The notes under the pieces: generated by a model
What the model was told of the DNA's origin: nothing
Database searches by the model: none
Seen by the model: the letters and a program-made list of their open reading frames with translations, nothing else
Made by a program: the position numbers and the translations under genes
Source: Bacteroidales bacterium
GTDB taxonomy: Bacteria > Bacteroidota > Bacteroidia > Bacteroidales > ML635J-15
NCBI GenBank assembly: GCA_007130555.1
Contig: SLSH01000320.1
Span: 1 to 10,348 of the forward strand
Length of the DNA stretch: 10,348 nucleotides
Direction of reading: 5' to 3'
Part shown: in pieces, positions 5,293-10,348 of the stretch
Layout: every line of letters starts with the position of its first letter
Position numbering within the stretch: the stretch's first letter is position 1

Positions 5293-8200
5293 ATGGTACA
5301 GTTCTCTCATTTACATATTCACTCGCAATATTCGCTTTTAGACGGTACGGCTGATATTTCTTTAATAATAAAAAAGATTAAAGATAACGGAATGACCGCA
5401 ATTGCCCTTACAGACCATGGAAATCTTATGGGGATTAAGGAATTTTATGATATTTGTTTAAAAAATGACATAAAACCTCTGATAGGTTGCGAAACATATA
5501 TGGCAGCACGGACAATTCGGGACAAGTCCGAAAAAATTGACCGTTCGGGTTATCATCTTATTATAATTGCAAAAAACAAAACAGGATATCTTAATCTGAC
5601 AAAAATCGTATCTATATCTCATCTCGAAGGAGAATATTACAAGCCCAGAATTGATAAAAAATTACTTGAAAAGCACAAAGAAGGTCTTATTATTTGTTCG
5701 GGATGTCTTGGCGGAGAAGTCGCAAAACATATTATTAACGGAAATACCGAAAAAGCGGAAGAAACAATACTCTGGTACAAAAATGTATTTGGTGATGATT
5801 ATTATCTTGAGATAATGCGTCATAAAACAGATATCTCCGGACCAAAAGAGAATATTTACGAAAATCAAATCAAAGCAAATGAAAAAATCATTGAACTTGC
5901 AAAAAAACACGATATTAAAATTGTTGCAACAAATGATGTTCATTTTATAAACGAAGAAGATGCAGGTGCCCATGATATTTTAATATGTCTTAATACAGGC
6001 AAAGACCTTGATGATCCGAAAAGAATGAGATACTCGCAACAGGAATGGTTAAAAACAAAGGAAGAAATGGCAGATTTATTTTCGGATATCCCCGAAGCTG
6101 TTTCCAATACTATGGAAGTTGCAGATAAAGTGGAGAAATTCGAACTAAATCATAAACCGATTATGCCTCTGTTTCCCATTCCCGAAAGTTTTGCAACGAT
6201 TGAACAATACAAGGAAAAAATTTCGGAACAGGATTTATTGGCAGAATTCGGAGAAAAAAGTTTTAAGGAATTAGACGGAGATTATGAAAAAATCCTCAGA
6301 ATCAAATTAGAATCCGACTATCTGGAAGAGCTGGTTTCGAAAGGGGCAAAAAAATATTACGGAGAAAATATTAACGACGAAATCCTTGAAAGGATAAAAT
6401 TTGAGATAAATACCATTAAAACAATGGGATTTCCCGGATATTTCCTTATTGTGCAGGATTTTGTAAACAAAGCCAAAGAAATGGGAGTACTTGTCGGACC
6501 GGGAAGAGGTTCGGCAGCAGGTTCGGTGGTAGCATATTGTACAGGAATAACAAATGTTGACCCACTTGAATATAACCTTCTTTTCGAAAGATTCCTTAAT
6601 CCCGAAAGAGTTTCAATGCCTGATGTTGACATAGATTTTGATGATGATAACAGAGCAAAAGTAATTGATTATGTTATCAACAAATACGGAAAAGACAAAG
6701 TGGCTCATATCTGTACTTTTCTAAGAATGAAAGCAAAAATGGCAATGAGAGATGTCGGAAGAGTTCTTAAAGTCCCTCTGTCTCAAATAAATGCCTTTCT
6801 GAAAAAATTTCCCGATAACGTGAATCTGAATAATGCTTATAATTATCTTATTGAACAGGAAAAAGAACATGGTTCGATGGAATATGTTTTGGCAAATCTT
6901 GATAAAGAAAGAAAAAGACTTGTTAACCAAAATGCCAAACCCGAAAATATCAATCAAATAGAATTATTAAGATTATTTGCCGAAGAAATCATAGAAAATC
7001 GCAAGACAAATAACGAAGCCATGCTTAAAACGCTTTCTTTTGCGTGCACATTAGAAGGCTCCATCAGGCAATCGGGAGTACATCCCTGCGGAGTTTTAAT
7101 CGGCAAAAACAATCTTGTGGAAAATATCCCGCTTATGCAATCAAAAGATGCTCCCGAGATTCCATCTACCCAATATGCCGGAAATTTTGTGGAAGAAATA
7201 GGATTCCTTAAAATGGATTTTCTGGGATTAAAAACCTTATCAATTATTAAAGACTGTATCGAAAATATAAAACATTCTAAAAGTATTGACATAAATATTG
7301 ACGAATTACCTCCTAATGATAAAAAGTCTTTCGGGATTTTTCAACAGGGAAATACCACGGCAATATTCCAGTTTGAATCCGAGGGTATGAAAAAAAGTCT
7401 GAAGAAACTTAAACCAAACAGATTCGAAGACCTGGTTGTTATGAATGCCCTTTACAGACCGGGACCAATGGATTATATTCCCGATTATATCTTAAGAAAA
7501 CACGGAAAAGGAGAAATTACTTACGACCATCCCATTATGGAAAAATATCTGTCCGAAACATACGGAATAACCGTTTTTCAGGAACAGGTAATGTTACTTT
7601 CCAGAGCATTGGCGAAATTTACAAAAGGCGAATCGGACAGCTTAAGAAAAGCTATGGGCAAAAAGGAACCCGAAATAATGGAGAATTTAAAAAATAAATT
7701 TATTCAGGGATGTAAAGACAATCCTGATTTTATCAGTGGTTGTGAAAATATTAACAAAAATCCCGAAGAAGTTATCAATAAAATCTGGAAAGACTGGGAA
7801 GCTTTTGCTAATTATGCTTTTAACAAATCACACTCGGTAAGCTATGCGAAAATTGCATATACTACTGCATATCTGAAAGCTAATTATCCCGCAGAATTTA
7901 TGGCAGGGAACCTTAGCCGTAATATCAATGAAATAACAAAAATTATGACACTGATGAAAGAGTGCGGCAGACTTAAATTGACCGTACTCGGACCAAGTGT
8001 TAACGAAAGTTTCTATAATTTTACCGTAAACAATAAAGGACATATAAGATTCGGACTGGGAGGTATTAAAAACGTTGGTGCAAATGCCGTTGAAAATATT
8101 ATTCAGGAAAGAGAAAAAAACGGAGCTTTCATAGATATATACGACTTCGCTTCAAGAGTAAATCAGAGTATAGTTACAAAGAAAAACTTCGAGGCATTAG

Positions 8201-9060
8201 CTTATGCAGGGGCATTCGACGAATTTAAAGAAATAAAAAGACACCAGTTTTTCTATATAGACGAAAATAAATCATTGTCATTTCTTGAAGAACTGGCTAA
8301 ATTCGGAAATAATATTCAGTCTCAAAGCAATGCAGGAATGACTCTCTTTGGCGAAATGGAAACAATAGAAGTTAAAAAACCCGAAATTCCCGATATTTAT
8401 GATTATAATAAAATAGAATTCCTAAATCAGGAAAAAGAGCATATCGGAATGTATCTGTCAGGACACCCATTAGATAATTATAAAATATTTTTAAAATTCT
8501 TAAATATTACCGAATTAATTGAACTTAATGATGACAATTTTATTAATAAGGGAAAAAACTTTAAAATAGCAGGATATGTTACCGAATCACAGGAAAGAAC
8601 CAGTAAAAACGGTAATCCTTTCGGCACATTTTCGGTAATTGATTACAGCGGAAGTTATAAATTTTCTCTGTTTGGAAAAGAATATATAGAATATAAAAAT
8701 TATTTTACAGTAGGATTCGGACTATTGATAAGTGCAAGATTTAAAGAAGGTTATAAAGACAAAGAAAACAAATATCTTTCGATAAACGGAATTAAAACTC
8801 TGGATGAACTAAAAGAAAATCATTTTAAAAATCTTAAAATCTCAATACAATATGATGCCGTTGATTCTGAATTTATTGAAAGTCTGATTAAAAAAGTAAA
8901 TAAAAGCAAGGGGAAAATAAATGTAAACCTTTGCATATATAATCCTGTTGATAATAACGAAATCAGTTTATTCTCAAGAACGCACCGGATAAATCTTGAT
9001 AAGAATTTTATTGATTTTATCGAAACCGAACCTGCAATTGATAAATTTGAATTGTTTTAA
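5293..9060 (+). CDS. dnaE: DNA polymerase III alpha subunit (DnaE)
   Basis: This is the catalytic subunit of the replicative DNA polymerase, 1255 residues and complete. The N-terminal PHP domain opens with HLHIHSQYSLLDG and keeps its putative metal ligands: H8, H10, D17, H42 (in TDHGN), E67, H88, C138, and D215/H217 (in NDVHF). The polymerase palm carries GRGSAAG (404-410), the acidic cluster PDVDIDF with D444, D446 and D448, and KMDFLGLKTL with D642 as the likely third catalytic acid. RPGPMDYIP follows in the fingers region. A helix-hairpin-helix region is at about 917-960, then a beta-clamp-binding-like TLFG (1017-1020) and an OB fold (about 1087-1170). No Exo insertion is present, so this is DnaE and not PolC. 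The length suits Bacteroidales-like lineages. The ATG at 5293 directly precedes the PHP motif. The trxA gene begins 27 bases downstream. Confidence 0.97.
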   Translation: MVQFSHLHIHSQYSLLDGTADISLIIKKIKDNGMTAIALTDHGNLMGIKEFYDICLKNDIKPLIGCETYMAARTIRDKSEKIDRSGYHLIIIAKNKTGYLNLTKIVSISHLEGEYYKPRIDKKLLEKHKEGLIICSGCLGGEVAKHIINGNTEKAEETILWYKNVFGDDYYLEIMRHKTDISGPKENIYENQIKANEKIIELAKKHDIKIVATNDVHFINEEDAGAHDILICLNTGKDLDDPKRMRYSQQEWLKTKEEMADLFSDIPEAVSNTMEVADKVEKFELNHKPIMPLFPIPESFATIEQYKEKISEQDLLAEFGEKSFKELDGDYEKILRIKLESDYLEELVSKGAKKYYGENINDEILERIKFEINTIKTMGFPGYFLIVQDFVNKAKEMGVLVGPGRGSAAGSVVAYCTGITNVDPLEYNLLFERFLNPERVSMPDVDIDFDDDNRAKVIDYVINKYGKDKVAHICTFLRMKAKMAMRDVGRVLKVPLSQINAFLKKFPDNVNLNNAYNYLIEQEKEHGSMEYVLANLDKERKRLVNQNAKPENINQIELLRLFAEEIIENRKTNNEAMLKTLSFACTLEGSIRQSGVHPCGVLIGKNNLVENIPLMQSKDAPEIPSTQYAGNFVEEIGFLKMDFLGLKTLSIIKDCIENIKHSKSIDINIDELPPNDKKSFGIFQQGNTTAIFQFESEGMKKSLKKLKPNRFEDLVVMNALYRPGPMDYIPDYILRKHGKGEITYDHPIMEKYLSETYGITVFQEQVMLLSRALAKFTKGESDSLRKAMGKKEPEIMENLKNKFIQGCKDNPDFISGCENINKNPEEVINKIWKDWEAFANYAFNKSHSVSYAKIAYTTAYLKANYPAEFMAGNLSRNINEITKIMTLMKECGRLKLTVLGPSVNESFYNFTVNNKGHIRFGLGGIKNVGANAVENIIQEREKNGAFIDIYDFASRVNQSIVTKKNFEALAYAGAFDEFKEIKRHQFFYIDENKSLSFLEELAKFGNNIQSQSNAGMTLFGEMETIEVKKPEIPDIYDYNKIEFLNQEKEHIGMYLSGHPLDNYKIFLKFLNITELIELNDDNFINKGKNFKIAGYVTESQERTSKNGNPFGTFSVIDYSGSYKFSLFGKEYIEYKNYFTVGFGLLISARFKEGYKDKENKYLSINGIKTLDELKENHFKNLKISIQYDAVDSEFIESLIKKVNKSKGKINVNLCIYNPVDNNEISLFSRTHRINLDKNFIDFIETEPAIDKFELF

Positions 9061-9081
9061 TATATTATTAACCTAAATTTT
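9052..9081 (+). promoter_or_regulatory. Weak candidate promoter for trxA at the end of dnaE
   Basis: TTG (9052-9054) and TAAATTTT (9074-9081) are separated by 19 bases. This spacing suits the Bacteroidota TTG / TAnnTTTG promoter, with one mismatch in the -7 element. It would place transcription start close to the trxA ATG at 9088. In such AT-rich DNA the match could be chance, and trxA may simply be read through from dnaE. Confidence 0.22.
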
Positions 9082-9087
9082 AAAATT

Positions 9088-9405
9088 ATGGCAATAGAAA
9101 TTACAGACAGCAACTTTGAAGAAATGGTAACAAATTCGGAAAAACCGGTAGTTCTTGATTTTTGGGCTACATGGTGCGGACCATGCAGAATAATCGCTCC
9201 GATTATTGATGAATTAAGTGATGAATTCAAAGACAAAGCAGTTATAGGAAAAGTAAATGTTGACGAAAATGCGGAAGTTACCGCTAAATTCGGAATCAGA
9301 AATATTCCGACTGTTCTTTTTATTAAAAACGGTGAAGTTGAAGATAAAGTTGTTGGTGCAACTTCTAAAAATGTACTTACGGAAAAATTAAACAGTCTTT
9401 TTTAA
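9088..9405 (+). CDS. trxA: Thioredoxin
   Basis: This small cytoplasmic dithiol-disulfide oxidoreductase keeps protein thiols reduced and supplies electrons to reductases, recharged by thioredoxin reductase. The 105 residues are a complete single thioredoxin fold of typical length. The active site is W29-C30-G31-P32-C33 within FWATWCGPC, the cis-proline is P74 in NIPTVLF, and D24 is the usual buried acid. There is no signal peptide, so it is cytoplasmic rather than one of the exported thioredoxin-like proteins of the phylum. It starts 27 bases after dnaE, and dnaE followed by thioredoxin is a recurrent order in Bacteroidota, suggesting co-transcription. Assignment is firm. The symbol trxA is conventional; other paralogues may exist elsewhere. 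Confidence 0.95.
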   Translation: MAIEITDSNFEEMVTNSEKPVVLDFWATWCGPCRIIAPIIDELSDEFKDKAVIGKVNVDENAEVTAKFGIRNIPTVLFIKNGEVEDKVVGATSKNVLTEKLNSLF

Positions 9406-9457
9406 CCCGTGTATTCACAGTATGTGAGTTATTTTAATTAATACATTATTATATTTT

Positions 9458-9880
9458 ATGAATATTAATGAAATTCAGGATAAAATAATTGAAGAATTCA
9501 GTGTATTTGAAGATTGGATGGATAAATACGCTTACCTGATAGAACTTGGAAATAATCTTCATGCATTAGACAGCAAACACAAAACCGAGCAAAATTTAAT
9601 CGAAGGTTGTCAGTCTAAAGTATGGTTACACGCGGAATATAAAGACGGCAAAGTAATTTATCATGCCGACAGTGATGCAATTATTACAAAAGGACTTGTT
9701 TCCGTAATGATAAGGGTATTATCAAATCAGTCTCCGCAGAATATTGTTGATGCAGACCTTTATTTTTTAGAAAAAACAGGAATACAAAAACACTTGTCTC
9801 CTATAAGGTCAAACGGATTGCTGGCAATGATAAAACAAATGAAACTATTTGCAATGGCTTTAAAAAGTGTAAATGAATAA
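9458..9880 (+). CDS. sufE: SufE-family cysteine desulfurase sulfur acceptor
   Basis: SufE accepts persulfide sulfur from the cysteine desulfurase SufS and passes it to the SUF scaffold for iron-sulfur cluster assembly in the cytoplasm. The 140-residue protein has the family signature LIEGCQSKVWL. The acceptor cysteine is C51, the same number as in E. coli SufE. It also has the N-terminal helix region (IIEEFSVFEDWMDKYAYLIELG) and the C-terminal region containing LSPIRSNGLLAM. The length is normal. The close relative CsdE is possible by sequence alone, but Bacteroidota normally carry SufE with SufS. No sufBCDS genes are adjacent, so this copy is outside a SUF operon here. It lies 52 bases after trxA and 32 before dapD. 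The intervening TCAC/GTGA mini-stem (near 9414) is too weak to call a terminator. Confidence 0.94.
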   Translation: MNINEIQDKIIEEFSVFEDWMDKYAYLIELGNNLHALDSKHKTEQNLIEGCQSKVWLHAEYKDGKVIYHADSDAIITKGLVSVMIRVLSNQSPQNIVDADLYFLEKTGIQKHLSPIRSNGLLAMIKQMKLFAMALKSVNE

Positions 9881-9912
9881 TAAATTTTGTACTACATAAT
9901 TAATTATGAAAT

Positions 9913-10348
9913 ATGACTGAAACAAAAAATCTCACAGAAATAATAATTGCCGCATGGGAAAACAGGGATTTATTAAGTTCCGGAAAAACAGTTGAGGCGA
10001 TAAACCAAACAATTGCTCTGTTAGACAAGGGTAAAATACGTATTGCCGAGCCTGACGGAAATTCGTGGAAACTAAACGAATGGATTAAAAAAGCCGTTTT
10101 ATTGTATTTTCCGGTAAGCAATATGGAAAAACTTGAATCAGGTATTTTTGAATATCACGATAAAATTCCACTAAAAAAGGATTACGATAAACTTGGTATC
10201 AGAGTTGTTCCGGGTGCTCTCGCTAGATACGGTTCATATATCGCACCAAAAGTAATAATGATGCCGTCTTTTGTAAATATCGGTGCTTATGTTGACGAAA
10301 ATACGATGATTGATACATGGGCAACAGTAGGCTCCTGTGCTCAAATCG
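9913..10348 (+). CDS. dapD: Tetrahydrodipicolinate N-succinyltransferase (DapD), 5' part
   Basis: DapD transfers a succinyl group from succinyl-CoA to tetrahydrodipicolinate, in the succinylase branch of diaminopimelate and lysine synthesis. The window ends within the gene after 145 codons, of about 270 expected. What is present is intact. It has an N-terminal helical domain (about 1-95) with AAWENRDLL and the motif DGNSWKLNEWIKKAVLLYF. The left-handed beta-helix then begins at about R97 with VVPGALARYGSYIAP and continues through the hexapeptide-like repeats NIGAYVDENTMIDTWATVGS. The start is the ATG at 9913 (MTETKNLTE). A four-codon mini-ORF begins at 9906 and ends with the TGA at 9918-9920, out of frame, so it overlaps the start. 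The gene lies 32 bases after sufE and may share its transcript. The missing 3' half is a window-edge effect. Confidence 0.95.
   Translation, partial: MTETKNLTEIIIAAWENRDLLSSGKTVEAINQTIALLDKGKIRIAEPDGNSWKLNEWIKKAVLLYFPVSNMEKLESGIFEYHDKIPLKKDYDKLGIRVVPGALARYGSYIAPKVIMMPSFVNIGAYVDENTMIDTWATVGSCAQI

Noticed and set aside
9406..9457. TCAC/GTGA stem between trxA and sufE as a terminator
   Set aside because: The stem has only four pairs and the following T-run is short and interrupted, so it does not meet a reasonable standard for an intrinsic terminator.
9906..9920. Four-codon mini-ORF (ATG AAA TAT GAC TGA) overlapping the dapD start
   Set aside because: It could suggest translational coupling, but it is too short, encodes no attenuator-type codon run such as lysines, and is easily expected by chance in this AT-rich gap.

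Overview
The window is a low-GC bacterial chromosome segment, almost certainly from the phylum Bacteroidota. Three things point there. The first gene encodes a type IX secretion system plug protein (DUF5103 family), a system confined to that phylum and its close relatives. A DnaE-type polymerase gene sits directly before a thioredoxin gene, an order common in the phylum. The gene starts show almost no Shine-Dalgarno sequences, while a few TAnnTTTG-like -7 elements can be found. The 1255-residue DnaE leans towards Bacteroidales-like lineages rather than Flavobacteriia, whose DnaE is usually longer, but order cannot be settled from this window.

Layout: the T9SS plug gene (74-1378, +) faces a TonB-like gene (1911-2660, -) across a 532-bp convergent gap. 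That gap is not empty. It holds a chain of palindromes (1405-1598), a degenerate 7-bp tandem array (1643-1684) and three REP-like hairpin units (1707-1876). The TonB-like gene diverges from tex (2885-5023, +). The 224-bp gap between them carries an 8-bp repeat laid out as three units on one strand and four on the other, forming a long hairpin (2749-2813), followed by a candidate tex promoter. After tex come a strong stem-loop (5034-5086) and, one base later, a second 7-bp array (5088-5129). Then dnaE (5293-9060), trxA (9088-9405), sufE (9458-9880) and the 5' half of dapD (9913 to the window end) follow closely on the + strand with gaps of 27, 52 and 32 bp.

Function: the coding content is housekeeping. 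It comprises replication (DnaE), transcription/RNA metabolism (Tex), redox homeostasis (TrxA), iron-sulfur cluster assembly (SufE), lysine and peptidoglycan precursor synthesis (DapD), and two envelope proteins (T9SS plug, TonB-like). The four genes at the right are close enough for co-transcription, but no shared pathway ties them together.

No defence system, prophage, CRISPR array, tRNA, rRNA or complete insertion sequence was seen. The unusual content lies in the gaps: three short-period arrays (two of 7 bp, each of exactly six units, and one of 8 bp in inverted layout) and several classes of palindromic repeat, one with a compensatory base-pair change. These are the parts worth a second look.
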